Positions 1-9,207 of a stretch of 64,000 bases of DNA are shown piece after piece (the stretch's first letter is position 1; every line of letters starts with the position of its first letter). A program made the position numbers and the translations under genes. The DNA lies in assembly GCF_022538115.1 (NCBI RefSeq), contig NZ_JAKZAL010000010.1:1-64000 (forward strand), read 5' to 3'. The stretch comes from Cognataquiflexum rubidum (GTDB taxonomy: Bacteria > Bacteroidota > Bacteroidia > Cytophagales > Cyclobacteriaceae). The notes beneath the pieces are model-generated. The model was not told the DNA's origin and did not search any database. It saw nothing but the letters and a program-made list of their open reading frames with translations.

Positions 1-72
1 TATTTCGGTCAAAAGCTTTTTGACAGACTCATCATTGCTTCAATTTATCCTTACTGGAATGATTGCGGATAA
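1..72 (+). CDS. C-terminal tail of a gene cut by the window edge
   Basis: An open frame enters from the left edge and ends at TAA (70-72), giving 23 residues ending in YPYWNDCG. It looks like the C-terminus of a protein, and a bidirectional terminator follows 14 nt later, as expected for two converging genes. The product cannot be named from so few residues. The stop lies inside the motif GCGGATAATCAT (65-76), which recurs downstream of the genes ending at 11029 and 16042, so the frame could instead be repeat sequence that happens to be open. Confidence 0.4.
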   Translation, partial: YFGQKLFDRLIIASIYPYWNDCG

Positions 73-86
73 TCATATTAAATAAT

Positions 87-116
87 AAAAACCTTCGGTA
101 AAAGCCGAAGGTTTTT
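87..116. terminator. Bidirectional intrinsic terminator
   Basis: A perfect 12-bp stem (AAAAACCTTCGG, loop TAAAAG, complementary arm) has T-runs on both strands. It sits between the left-edge gene and the sulfatase stop codon, which lies inside the T-run at 117-119. Confidence 0.85.
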
Positions 117-1568
117 TTATTCAAACAACTTAAAAACAGGATTGGGAACATGTGTCGACTCAAAAAGCTTGGCCATTTCTTTGACCAATTCAGGATTAGA
201 AGTTGCCACATTTCGGGATTCTGAGGGATCATCTTTAAGGTTGTACAGTTCAATGGGAGCATTCCTGTCTTTTTTGACATTCAGCCTGACTGCTTTCCAG
301 TCTCCTTTTCGGATGGCCTGCCTTCCTCCCAATTCGACAAATTCCCAATAGAGGTATTCATGCTGCATTTGGCCTGACTCGCCTTTTAAAGTTGGGACAA
401 ATGAGATCCCGTCAATTTTGCTTTCGATTTTTTCCCCTACGATCTCGGCAAAAGTGGGGAAGAAATCCCAAAAAGCTGAAACATGGTCTGTCTGTGTTCC
501 AGCCTTAGTCTGACCCGGCCATTTCACAATCAGTGAAGTCCGGATTCCTCCTTCATACAAATCTCTTTTATAACCTCTTCTCCCTGCATTGCTTTGGAAA
601 AAATCCGGGTCATTGCCGCCTTCCTGATGTGGTCCGTTGTCTGAAGCAAAAATAATGATGGTGTTTTCAGTCAATCCGAGTTCTTCGAGTTTTTGGATAA
701 TCTCTCCGACCTGTCTGTCCAATTGCTCCACCATGGAGGCATATACGGCTCGGGGATATTCCACTGACTGATAGCCGGGAATAATGATTTCCGGACCATA
801 GTCATGTCCTTTTGGCGCGAGATACGGTTTTTCATCCCCAAACTTCTCTCTATACTTTTTCAATAAGACAGTGTCGGATGTCGCCAACTCGGCATGTGGC
901 GTCACCATAGGCACGAACATAAAGAATGGTTTGTCTTTATTGTTTTCGATAAATTGTAAGGATTCTTGATGGATGACTTCCGGCGCATAGGTGGTTTTGT
1001 TGGTCCAGTCATTCCCTTCTAGCTTCACCTTTTGATTGTTGTCCCAAAGGTATTCAGGATAGTAGCGGTGGGCATAGCGTTGACAATTGTACCCAAAGAA
1101 CTTGTCGAAACCTTGATTGTTGGGATCGCCTGAAGTCCCGATAAAACCCAATCCCCACTTACCAAATGCTCCGGTGGCGTAGCAAGCCTTTTTCATCATT
1201 TTTGGAATGGTCATGATGCTATCAGGCATCGGATATTGCCCTTCAGGTTGTACTTCAAAATTCCCCCTGATCGGTGTATGCCCGGTATGCAATCCTGTCA
1301 TCAAAGCTGACCGCGACGGTGCGCAAACAGTTGCTCCGGAATAGTGATTGGTAAAAAGCATTCCATTCCTAGCAAGTTTGTCAATATTCGGAGTTTCGAT
1401 TTTTGTTTGCCCTGTTACCCCCAAGTCTCCATAGCCAAGGTCATCGGCAAGAATAAAAATGATGTTGGGTTTCGCGGATTCTATTTCCTCTATGGATTTT
1501 TCTTTGCTTTGTCCACAGGAAATCAAACCAATGACCAGAAATAAGAAAAGGAAGAATTGAAGTTTCAT
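117..1568 (-). CDS. Exported sulfatase (arylsulfatase A-like lipoprotein)
   Basis: This is a type I formylglycine sulfatase of 483 residues, expected to hydrolyse sulfate esters, probably on algal or host glycans. The N-terminus is a lipoprotein signal with the lipobox cysteine at residue 18. The metal-binding DD is at 42-43. The formylglycine motif C-A-P-S-R is at 82-86, so Cys82 would be matured. Other sulfatase signatures are FGKWGLG near 135-141, H225 and SDNG at 309-312. It is the last gene of a same-strand run that includes the DUF4230 protein and the restriction-modification pair. The substrate cannot be told from sequence alone. Confidence 0.93.
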   Translation of the reverse strand: MKLQFFLFLFLVIGLISCGQSKEKSIEEIESAKPNIIFILADDLGYGDLGVTGQTKIETPNIDKLARNGMLFTNHYSGATVCAPSRSALMTGLHTGHTPIRGNFEVQPEGQYPMPDSIMTIPKMMKKACYATGAFGKWGLGFIGTSGDPNNQGFDKFFGYNCQRYAHRYYPEYLWDNNQKVKLEGNDWTNKTTYAPEVIHQESLQFIENNKDKPFFMFVPMVTPHAELATSDTVLLKKYREKFGDEKPYLAPKGHDYGPEIIIPGYQSVEYPRAVYASMVEQLDRQVGEIIQKLEELGLTENTIIIFASDNGPHQEGGNDPDFFQSNAGRRGYKRDLYEGGIRTSLIVKWPGQTKAGTQTDHVSAFWDFFPTFAEIVGEKIESKIDGISFVPTLKGESGQMQHEYLYWEFVELGGRQAIRKGDWKAVRLNVKKDRNAPIELYNLKDDPSESRNVATSNPELVKEMAKLFESTHVPNPVFKLFE

Positions 1569-1621
1569 AATTCAGTCTTAGTTCAGGAAAATAAATATTA
1601 TGGAAATAAAGTCACCATTCC

Positions 1622-2236
1622 TTAACGCTTCAAATTTTTCATTTGCTCCGGGTTCTCAATGATGACTTCATTGTACATCAGCGTCCAGCCCATGGATTTG
1701 GTGAGTACGTAGATATTGACCAACTCGCTCATCAGTCTCTCTTGGGCATTGTCCTTGAGGCCTGAGGATTCTATTTTCTTGCGGAATTGGGCCGTCACAG
1801 TGTTCTTGATTTTATTGTAATCATTGGCTTCAAATTTATTGAAGTAATCCTGCGTCACGTCGTAATATTCGATTTCAGGATAGATATTGATGACGGGTTC
1901 CGGGATTTTGGTGATTACCACCGTCTTGTTGTCCTCATCAATCCTCGTTTCCAACTGCCTCAGGTCATATTCAACCGTCGCTTTGGCGTTTGCCACAACC
2001 AAGGCTTTTTTGTCCGAAGTGACGATATCCAAAAAAAGATTCTGTGAATTTTTGAAAGTAAATACTTGTGAAAAGTACCCTTCTGTCACAATCAGTTTTC
2101 CAACATTTTGGATTTGTTGCTGAATCATGGCCGAATTGGCGAGGATCTCGTCTTTGTTTTCCCTTTTTCCTACAAAATACCAGATACTGCCAAGTACCAA
2201 AAGCGCCGCAATAAAGCCGAAAATAAACCTGTTCAT
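1622..2236 (-). CDS. DUF4230 family membrane-anchored protein
   Basis: 204 residues starting at ATG 2236; a TTG six bases upstream is a less likely start. One N-terminal transmembrane helix (about residues 3-22) anchors a soluble domain. The rest resembles DUF4230, a family of unknown function common in Bacteroidota, with a beta-rich part around the segment ending in IYPEIEYYDV and a helical C-terminus. It lies 53 nt upstream of the sulfatase on the same strand, but nothing links the two functionally. Confidence 0.75.
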   Translation of the reverse strand: MNRFIFGFIAALLVLGSIWYFVGKRENKDEILANSAMIQQQIQNVGKLIVTEGYFSQVFTFKNSQNLFLDIVTSDKKALVVANAKATVEYDLRQLETRIDEDNKTVVITKIPEPVINIYPEIEYYDVTQDYFNKFEANDYNKIKNTVTAQFRKKIESSGLKDNAQERLMSELVNIYVLTKSMGWTLMYNEVIIENPEQMKNLKR

Positions 2237-2303
2237 GATCAAAGATTTTGCTTAAAGTTGGGGAAAATTAAGTGCGTTTACAAAGAAATTTGGAGGATCT
2301 AAA

Positions 2304-2999
2304 TCAAATAGATTTTAAGAAATGGATCAGTTCAACAGGTTTGTTTGATTCCAGAATCCTGCAGGACCAAAACTCCCGCTTTGACTTCTGAAAAGTCCAA
2401 GTCCTCTCTCTTTCTACCAACAGATTTATCCTTTTCACCAAAGTAATTTTATCAATCCAACCTACAAAAAACAAGTCCGTCTTGTACCGCTTGGCACAAA
2501 AAGCATCATACAGGTATTTAGGATCTTTAAGGCCCAAATCAACCATTAAAGCCTTTAGCCAATCATCTTTTGCTTTTCTCCTTTGGTTGAAAAAAACCTG
2601 CAAGTGAATATCCCCTCTAAGGTTTTCGATTTTCTCTTCCCTTTTGATCAGCTTGAGATCTCGGTTTAGAACAGCATTCTTAACCGTTTGGTCGGCATCG
2701 GGAACCAAAGATGTTTTGAGTTCAATGTTTTTGCTTTTGTATACAAAATCGATATCCACCTGATCGTCTTCCAAAATCAGGTTGGTTTTTTCAACTTCAA
2801 TTCCATTTTCCTTCAGCCATTTTTTGATTGCGAATTCCCCCAAGTATCCACGCAACATGCAGTCAAACTGGATGTTTGGATGACGGAAACGGAGATTGTC
2901 CAATTCCGAAATATTGGTATTTTCAATTGCTTTTTGGATCGATTCGAGGATTTCTGATTCGGTCAGAGGAAGGTGAAGGATATGCTCGAAACTGACCAT
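2304..2999 (-). CDS. Putative Type II restriction endonuclease, PD-(D/E)XK fold
   Basis: 231 residues from ATG 2999. The frame stays open upstream to 3107 inside the methyltransferase gene, but the start at 2999 lies 10 nt after the methyltransferase stop and is preferred. A nuclease core is visible: a helix with GYLGEFAIKKWL (Glu at about 55), then VDIDF (Asp 82/84), then IELKTS (Glu 93, Lys 95), matching the E...D...ExK layout. It directly follows the methyltransferase, so a restriction partner is the simplest reading. I do not recognise a named enzyme. It is far too small for a Type III Res helicase-nuclease. Confidence 0.72.
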   Translation of the reverse strand: MVSFEHILHLPLTESEILESIQKAIENTNISELDNLRFRHPNIQFDCMLRGYLGEFAIKKWLKENGIEVEKTNLILEDDQVDIDFVYKSKNIELKTSLVPDADQTVKNAVLNRDLKLIKREEKIENLRGDIHLQVFFNQRRKAKDDWLKALMVDLGLKDPKYLYDAFCAKRYKTDLFFVGWIDKITLVKRINLLVERERTWTFQKSKREFWSCRILESNKPVELIHFLKSI

Positions 3000-3009
3000 T
3001 TCTGTTTTC

Positions 3010-4392
3010 TCAAGATTCAAAAATGTGACTTTCTTCCTGGTGGTTTTCTTTTGCTTTCTCCAAAAATCCGGTTTTGAAATATTTAAGATTCTGTGCAATC
3101 GGATCATGAAGTTTTTTGGTACCCTGATAGCCTTGGATGACTTTGGAAACGCGGGTATAGGTCACTTCTTCGCAGATATTGTTCTCATTGTTGGTACAGA
3201 GGATAAATTGTCTTTTGCCGCTATCCGATTCGTTGGCCTTCAAAACTGCATGCCCGGTCGTCCCCGATCCTGCAAAAAAGTCCAGCACGGTGATTTCTTT
3301 GGATTCAAACAAATCGATACAAAACCTGATCAAGCCTATCGGTTTGGGGAATTTGAAAATACTTTGCGCCACCACTTCATTCAGTTCCTGACTTCCTTCC
3401 GAATTCAAAAACTGGATCAAAGCCCGGTAGGGAAGCTGCCGCTCTCGCCGCCTATTCAGGTTGTCGACAAATTGGTACTGTTTGATATAGACTTTCCATT
3501 GCTTGTTGGTTTTTTTGAATACGATAAAATCGTTTTCAATTCCCCATTTCAATTTGTCCTGATTCCACCTCCAAGTGTTGGGCTTCCCAAATTTTCCTCC
3601 CGATAACATCTCTGTCCCATCGGGCGCGGCAATCACATAATCCATACTTTCACTATAGGAACCTCGGTAATCCAAATCACGGAGGTAATATTTCCCCCTA
3701 AACTCCACATGTGCGTCCGAAAGCCTATACTTCTTGTCACTTTCCACATCGAGCTTCTCCTTAGCAAACTTCAATTCGGCTTTATTTTTTGCGAAGCAAA
3801 GCATGTAATCAAACTCCACTGCTACCTGACCGCTGTCGTGACCGGAACCTGCTTTATTTTTTCTGACAAATTGGGCTACAAAATTTTCCTCCCCAAAAAT
3901 CTCCTGACAGAGCAACTTCAGCTGTGCAATCTCATTGTCATCGATGGAAATAAAAATCGCACCAGAGCTTTTCAAAAGATTTTTAGCTAAGTTCAGTCGC
4001 TTCCACATAAAAGAAAGCCACTTGCTGTGTCGATACCCGTCATGGATATCCACATAGCGGTCATTGTACAGAAACTCGTTTTCTTTACCGGTGTTGTAAG
4101 GCGGATCTATGTAAATGAGGTCAATCTTGCCCTGATGGGTCTGATTTAAAACTGTAAGTGAGTGAAAATTGTCGCCTTCGATCAGCATATGGGTGGGCTG
4201 ATCGACACTGTTGAAAATCTCCCTGTCTTGGATTTCCTGCAATACCGGAATTTTATCCTGAATTTCAGCAACCACTTTTTCGGGTTCCTTTTCTTCCTCC
4301 CATACCAATCCATACTTCCTGCTTCTGTCCAAGTGGTGGATCATTTCAAGAAGTTGTTCTTTGGAAAGGTTACTGTAATCAGATTTACTCAT
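3010..4392 (-). CDS. Beta-class N6-adenine DNA methyltransferase (Type III Mod-like)
   Basis: 460 residues. The catalytic motif DPPYNTG is at 96-102 and comes before the SAM-binding motif DFFAGSGTTG at 371-380; this permuted order defines beta-class methyltransferases. The stretch after DPPY (YNDRYVDIHDGYRHSKW) is typical of Type III Mod subunits. The region between the motifs (about 190-350) would recognise the target. It should methylate adenine in a specific site and protect DNA from the downstream PD-(D/E)XK protein. Mod proteins normally pair with a large Res subunit, and none is here, so this looks like a Type II system built on a Mod-like enzyme. Confidence 0.9.
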   Translation of the reverse strand: MSKSDYSNLSKEQLLEMIHHLDRSRKYGLVWEEEKEPEKVVAEIQDKIPVLQEIQDREIFNSVDQPTHMLIEGDNFHSLTVLNQTHQGKIDLIYIDPPYNTGKENEFLYNDRYVDIHDGYRHSKWLSFMWKRLNLAKNLLKSSGAIFISIDDNEIAQLKLLCQEIFGEENFVAQFVRKNKAGSGHDSGQVAVEFDYMLCFAKNKAELKFAKEKLDVESDKKYRLSDAHVEFRGKYYLRDLDYRGSYSESMDYVIAAPDGTEMLSGGKFGKPNTWRWNQDKLKWGIENDFIVFKKTNKQWKVYIKQYQFVDNLNRRRERQLPYRALIQFLNSEGSQELNEVVAQSIFKFPKPIGLIRFCIDLFESKEITVLDFFAGSGTTGHAVLKANESDSGKRQFILCTNNENNICEEVTYTRVSKVIQGYQGTKKLHDPIAQNLKYFKTGFLEKAKENHQEESHIFES

Positions 4393-4682
4393 TCAGATGG
4401 TTTTCTAAATTGAAACACTAAAAATACAATTAATTCCCAAAAGCCCTTGGTGTAGATTAAAAATAGCCGTTATCCCTTGGGATTACTAAAAAATGCATGG
4501 TTTTTGCAACATAGGTAAAAGTTAATTATTTGAGGAAAAGATTGGGTTTAACCAATTTCGACCGGAAATACTTTCAGTCCTTAACAAAACATTGGGTAAC
4601 ATGAATTGTAACTGTTTTGTGATTAAATTAGTGAATGTTTAACCGCAGTCTCAGAAAAACGGACTGCACAAATATAAAAGTC

Positions 4683-4913
4683 ATGTCACAGCTATTGAAT
4701 TCAATATTTAGAATCGCCAAAAAAAGCCTCAAAACCGTTGAGCCTGCCGTGATGCTATTTTCAGGTACATACCTGTTGACACAGGGCATTCAAAATAAAA
4801 ATCTTCCGATGGGTCTTGCCGGAGGAATGCTCGTCTTCCGAGGAGGATTAGACTTGGGCAAAGTCATTGAAGAAAGTGATTTGAAAGAATTAGAGGCGGA
4901 AAAAATCAAATAG
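4683..4913 (+). CDS. Small membrane protein, DUF2892-like
   Basis: 76 residues from ATG 4683; an in-frame ATG at 4635 would add 16 polar residues. Two short hydrophobic stretches (VMLFSGTYLLTQGI and MGLAGGMLVFRGGLDLG) suggest a helical hairpin in the membrane, followed by an acidic/basic tail ending ELEAEKIK. The glycine-rich GGMLVFRGG segment loosely resembles DUF2892/YgaP-type small membrane proteins; I am not certain of the family. It stands alone between the restriction-modification pair and the esterase. Confidence 0.55.
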   Translation: MSQLLNSIFRIAKKSLKTVEPAVMLFSGTYLLTQGIQNKNLPMGLAGGMLVFRGGLDLGKVIEESDLKELEAEKIK

Positions 4914-5122
4914 TCCATCCATTCAATATCGGTCTGTAGTCCACTTTGACTGTCTTTGACCCTCCAAACCTAGTCTCTGATGTTTCTCCCAAGAAACAAC
5001 AGTTTCATTATTTTGAGTAAAACAATCTCCCGCATCTATCTCGATCTCATTGAATCTTTCTTTTATGAAACCGAAACAGCTGCGGGAGTATTTATGTGTA
5101 ATTACTTTTTGCAGTCGTAAAC

Positions 5123-6451
5123 TCATTTTCCAAACTTTCCAAAAATCCAGTCATCAGCTTTTTTGCCTTGCTCCGGATAAGTCCAATGTCCGGTTTCCGG
5201 CACGACAAAAACATCTTTTGAAGCCTTGATTTCATTGAAAGCGGAATAGTAAGAAGTCGGAGGACAAGTGTCATCATTGTATCCCCAAGTGTAAAATCCG
5301 GGGGTTTTGAGAATTCTTGCAAAATTGACCACATCATAATAACCGATGGTTTCAATGACTTCGGGTTTGTTGAATTTCTGTAAATTATTACCGGCAAAAA
5401 CATGGGGCCAACCTCCTGCCCTTCCTTCGAGATATCCTGTCATGTCACTCATCGCCGGATACATGGCAGTGAGGAATTTGATCCGGGGATCCAACGCCGC
5501 TGTAATGATTGACAACGCGCCACCCTGACTTCCTCCTTGGATACCTAGATTTTTGCCGTCATACTCCGGTAGGGAAACCAAAAAGTCAACCGCACGGATA
5601 CATCCCAAGTAAACACGCTTATAATAATACAGGTCTTTGTCCCAAATATTAAAAGTCGGATAACCATTCAGAGCCGCAGAACCAAGGTTGTTGTAAACTT
5701 CCTGATTCATGTCAATCGGAATTCCATGGATTCCGATCTGCAAGGTAATCGCGCCACGGACAGATTTGTTGGCGTCACCAAAGTAAGGCCTGATACCTGC
5801 ACCGGGGACCAACAAAACAGCAGGATACTTAGCGCCGCCCTTCGGTACAGTCAAGACGCCATAAATTCGGCTGTTTCGCACATTTTGAAAATTGACATGA
5901 TATACATCCACTTGGTCTGTGCTTCTTTCAGGTTGGTGGATCATCTTGGCATCCATCGGGATTTTGGCAAGTTCAGCTTTTCCTGTATTCCAAAAATCCT
6001 CAAAATCCTTTGGCATTTTGACGGTAGGTTTGATATTTTCAGGTTCAAATCCTGCAGTTCCGATCCCTCTGTATTCCTTTCCATCAATGGTCGCAAATAC
6101 TTCACATCTGAGAAATCCGGGATTCTTCATAGTGAATTTTTCGATGGTTGCCTTTCCATCTTTCAGTTTCAAGGAGCCTTCTTTGATCGGATCCATTTTT
6201 TCTTCTTTGACTACATAGCGGACATTTTCTACAGCTACAGGTCGGCCTGATTGGGTGACGGACACGGAGAATTCCACATTTTGGCCTGTTTTATAGGTCC
6301 AATCCTCCCGGTCCGGAACTACAGAGATTTCGAGAAACTGCCTTGGGATCTGGGAAAAAGATTCAAAAGAAATGCTAAAGCAAAGCAGAAGCAGCATTCC
6401 AAAATGGAAATGCAGGTTTGGTTTGAAAGTTGATTTTTGATACATGGTCAT
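5123..6451 (-). CDS. Exported acetyl xylan esterase / cephalosporin-C deacetylase-like hydrolase (CE7-like)
   Basis: About 442 residues starting at ATG 6451 (ATG 6445 is equally possible); the frame continues open to 6496. A signal peptide ends near FESFSQ. An N-terminal beta domain of about 100 residues is followed by an alpha/beta hydrolase. Numbered from 6496, the nucleophile elbow GGSQGG places Ser323, the acid is Asp408/409 in YNDDTCPP and the base is His437 in ETGHWTY. The order and motifs match carbohydrate esterase family 7, which removes acetyl groups from xylo-oligosaccharides. This fits the sulfatases and esterases nearby. Confidence 0.85.
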   Translation of the reverse strand: MTMYQKSTFKPNLHFHFGMLLLLCFSISFESFSQIPRQFLEISVVPDREDWTYKTGQNVEFSVSVTQSGRPVAVENVRYVVKEEKMDPIKEGSLKLKDGKATIEKFTMKNPGFLRCEVFATIDGKEYRGIGTAGFEPENIKPTVKMPKDFEDFWNTGKAELAKIPMDAKMIHQPERSTDQVDVYHVNFQNVRNSRIYGVLTVPKGGAKYPAVLLVPGAGIRPYFGDANKSVRGAITLQIGIHGIPIDMNQEVYNNLGSAALNGYPTFNIWDKDLYYYKRVYLGCIRAVDFLVSLPEYDGKNLGIQGGSQGGALSIITAALDPRIKFLTAMYPAMSDMTGYLEGRAGGWPHVFAGNNLQKFNKPEVIETIGYYDVVNFARILKTPGFYTWGYNDDTCPPTSYYSAFNEIKASKDVFVVPETGHWTYPEQGKKADDWIFGKFGK

Positions 6452-6776
6452 TTTGGTTTGTCGAAGTAATATACTTTGAAATATGGTTGCTTGCAATTCT
6501 TAACCTTTGTCAATAATAAGGCAATTAGATACTCATCGATATTGAGATATTTTTTGATATTGCTCCAGCTCTCAATTTTTTCTTTAACATTTACTGTCCC
6601 TGATAAAGCTTATTTTGTACTTCTTTTAATCATCTCAAAGAATTTGAAAGGAACCTTATTATTCTTTTTTTCAACACTTGTTGTGATGTTTCATTTTAGG
6701 CTATTAAAAAGGAATGCATTATCTTATATTCAATTTCAATAAAATCAAAATGTCATCTATCAGCCAAACATCCGTT
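6452..6776. other. Divergent intergenic region with no gene found
   Basis: It separates the minus-strand esterase from the plus-strand S9 peptidase, so promoters for both should lie here. It is AT-rich. I see no convincing -33/-7 pair, hairpin or repeat beyond a small imperfect palindrome around CTCATCGATATTGAG (about 6532-6546). Confidence 0.5.
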
Positions 6777-8810
6777 ATGAAACGCATAATAAGCCACTTA
6801 CCCATTTTATTACTCCTTTTTTCCTTTGAGACTTTTGGACAGACAAAATCCAACCTGACACTTTTGGATCTTTTTGATCTGGAATATGTCTCAGATCCGC
6901 AGATTTCACCGGATGGCAGCAAGATCATCTATGTCCGCAATTTCAAGGATATCATGACGGACAGCGACTTGTCCAATCTCTGGATAGTCAATTTTGACGG
7001 GAGTCAAAACAGGCCGCTGACCCAAGGCAATCAGCGGGATTTTATGCCGAGGTGGTCACATGACGGCAGCAAGATTGTATTCAAATCCAACATGCAGGAT
7101 GAGAAAATGAAGCTTTATCTAATGTGGCTGGATACAAAAGAAACCGTTGCATTGACCAATTCGGCGATTGCACCCGGAGAAGTGTCATGGTCCGGGGACG
7201 ACAAACAACTGGCGTTTTCCATGTTTGTCCCAAAAGAAAACAAGTCAACATTGCTTAAAATCCCTACCAAACCTGAGGGAGCAAAATGGAACGATGCGCC
7301 GATTTACATCGATCAGATGGTTTACAGGAGCGATGGTGCGGGCTACTTAAAAAGCGGGAACACACAAATTTTTACTTTGGGAATCGACGGCGGAAAACCT
7401 ACCCAACTCACTTTTTCTGAATTGAACCATGGAAATCCAATTTGGTCCAAAGACGGAAAGTCTCTCATCTTTTCTGCAAACCTCCACGAAAAGCACGAGC
7501 TCGAACCATTGAATTCCGAAGTTTACCAACTCACCCTTTCTGATGGAAAAATTAATCCTTTGACCAAAAGATTTGGTCCGGATTCTAATCCTGTATTGTC
7601 TCCTGATGGCAGCAAAATCGCCTATTTGGGATTTGATGACAGGTTTCAGGGATATCAAGTGACCAAACTCTATGTAATGAATGCCGACGGAACAGATTCC
7701 AAAATGCTCGGTGGGGATCTTGACCGAGATATTGAAAATATCATTTGGGAAGGAAACAGCAGGGGAATCTATTTCCAATATGGCGAACATGGCGATATCA
7801 AAATAGGCCATGTTGCACTTACGGGAAAAGTACGGACCATCACTGAGGGACTTGGTGGCTTGGATTTGGGAAGGCCATACGTTGTGGGCCAATTTACAGT
7901 TTCAGCGAACAACAGATTTGCCTATACTTTGGGAGGAACAGAGCATCCTGCGGATTTAGGTACTTGGGGAGATGGAAATACCAACAGGCTTACTAGCGTC
8001 AATGAGGATTTATTCAATTCAAGAAAAATTGGAAAAGTAGAAGAAATCTGGTGGGAATCGTCTTTTGACAAAAGGAAAGTTCAGGGATGGATCATCACAC
8101 CGCCTGATTTTGACCCAAACAAAAAATACCCGATGATCCTCGAAATCCACGGAGGTCCATTCACGATGTACGGCAAATCATTTACCTATGAATTGCAGGA
8201 GATGGCTGCTGCAGGTTATGTCGTCCTCTATACCAATCCTAGAGGTAGCACCGGATATGGAGAAGAATTTGGAAACCTCATCCACCACAATTATCCGAGC
8301 AACGATTATGATGACTTGATGTCCGGCGTGGATGCGGTAATTGCCAAAGGCTACATCGATACCAAAAATCTGTTTGTCACAGGAGGAAGTGGCGGAGGTG
8401 TTTTGACCGCTTGGATTATTGGAAAAACAGACCGATTCAAAGCTGCCGTAGTTGCCAAGCCTGTCATCAATTGGTATAGCCATGCCCTCTATGCTGATAA
8501 TCCGGCGTTCTTTACCAAGTACTGGTTCCCAGGAAAACCTTGGGAAGAAACCGAAAATTATATGAAGCGCTCCCCGATCTCCTTGGTCGGCAATGTCAAA
8601 ACGCCGACCATGTTGCTGACAGGAGAATCAGATTTCAGAACCCCGATCGGAGAATCTGAGCAATACTATGCCGCGTTGAAGTTAGAAGAAGTCGAAACAG
8701 CCATGGTCAGAATCCCCAATGCTTCGCATGGATTGGTAGACAGACCAAGTATGCTGATGAGCAAAGTGGCTGCGATTCTAAGCTGGTTTGACCATTATAA
8801 AGAGAAGTAA
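6777..8810 (+). CDS. Exported S9 family prolyl oligopeptidase-like peptidase
   Basis: 677 residues from ATG 6777, chosen because a clean signal peptide (MKRIISHLPILLLLF...FGQ) begins there; the frame is open back to 6714. The N-terminal half is a TolB/DPP-type beta-propeller with repeated SPDGS/SHDGS/SKDGK blades. The C-terminal half is an alpha/beta hydrolase. Numbered from 6714, the triad is Ser559 (GGSGGG), Asp640 (TGESDFRTP) and His672 (NASHGL). It should cleave short peptides in the periplasm, in the dipeptidyl aminopeptidase/acylaminoacyl peptidase group. A strong terminator follows directly. Confidence 0.93.
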   Translation: MKRIISHLPILLLLFSFETFGQTKSNLTLLDLFDLEYVSDPQISPDGSKIIYVRNFKDIMTDSDLSNLWIVNFDGSQNRPLTQGNQRDFMPRWSHDGSKIVFKSNMQDEKMKLYLMWLDTKETVALTNSAIAPGEVSWSGDDKQLAFSMFVPKENKSTLLKIPTKPEGAKWNDAPIYIDQMVYRSDGAGYLKSGNTQIFTLGIDGGKPTQLTFSELNHGNPIWSKDGKSLIFSANLHEKHELEPLNSEVYQLTLSDGKINPLTKRFGPDSNPVLSPDGSKIAYLGFDDRFQGYQVTKLYVMNADGTDSKMLGGDLDRDIENIIWEGNSRGIYFQYGEHGDIKIGHVALTGKVRTITEGLGGLDLGRPYVVGQFTVSANNRFAYTLGGTEHPADLGTWGDGNTNRLTSVNEDLFNSRKIGKVEEIWWESSFDKRKVQGWIITPPDFDPNKKYPMILEIHGGPFTMYGKSFTYELQEMAAAGYVVLYTNPRGSTGYGEEFGNLIHHNYPSNDYDDLMSGVDAVIAKGYIDTKNLFVTGGSGGGVLTAWIIGKTDRFKAAVVAKPVINWYSHALYADNPAFFTKYWFPGKPWEETENYMKRSPISLVGNVKTPTMLLTGESDFRTPIGESEQYYAALKLEEVETAMVRIPNASHGLVDRPSMLMSKVAAILSWFDHYKEK

Positions 8811-8815
8811 CCTCT

Positions 8816-8842
8816 AGGCGTAGTTACAAACTACGCCTTTTT
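8816..8842 (+). terminator. Intrinsic terminator after the S9 peptidase
   Basis: A 10-bp perfect stem (AGGCGTAGTT / AACTACGCCT) with a 3-nt loop, followed by a T-run, begins 6 nt after the stop codon. Confidence 0.88.
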
Positions 8843-8988
8843 ATGATTTTTAATTTGTAACTCTACCTTTTCAACAATAACTTAAAATTGTTTTGATATA
8901 GCAAGATTTCCAATCAAATTAGAAGGATAATAGGGCGGAGTTACATGCCGATAGCGATTGGCATCCACCCAATTCATCATCAATCGTT

Positions 8989-9014
8989 AAAAACCTCCCA
9001 AGTGGGGATTTTTT
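8989..9014 (-). terminator. Probable weak terminator downstream of the 58-residue gene
   Basis: Read on the minus strand, a short imperfect hairpin (TCCCC...GGGA) with flanking A and T runs lies about 12 nt past the stop codon at 9026. Confidence 0.5.
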
Positions 9015-9025
9015 TGCCCTGATCG

Positions 9026-9202
9026 CTATGCCAATGATTTTGTCCGCTCCGCTGCACTTTTCCTTTTCTTTTCGCTCGGGTTGGTCGCTGCCTGTTTCTT
9101 TTTGGCAAAAAAATCTTGAAGCGCTGCTTCCTCTTCACTTGTCAGAGAAGTGTCTTGCCCACCAATAAAATCAACTTCCAATGCTTCTTTTCGTGTCTTC
9201 AT
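9026..9202 (-). CDS. Small acidic protein, possible antitoxin partner of the preceding gene
   Basis: 58 residues from ATG 9202, 5 nt after the stop of the 175-residue gene; a TTG at 9211 would overlap it. The N-terminus carries the block DFIGGQ followed by LTSEEEAALQDFFAKKK, and the tail is strongly basic. I recall similar short proteins in Bacteroidota paired with a larger gene of the kind found here, but cannot name a family. The tight coupling suggests a two-gene module, with this as the candidate antitoxin or accessory protein. Confidence 0.6.
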   Translation of the reverse strand: MKTRKEALEVDFIGGQDTSLTSEEEAALQDFFAKKKQAATNPSEKKRKSAAERTKSLA

Positions 9203-9207
9203 AATGG

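Noticed and set aside
4923-5126. 67-codon minus-strand frame between the small membrane gene and the esterase
   Set aside because: No family texture, unusual composition, and it overlaps a stretch with an 8-bp inverted pair (CTCCCGCA...TGCGGGAG). Treated as non-coding.
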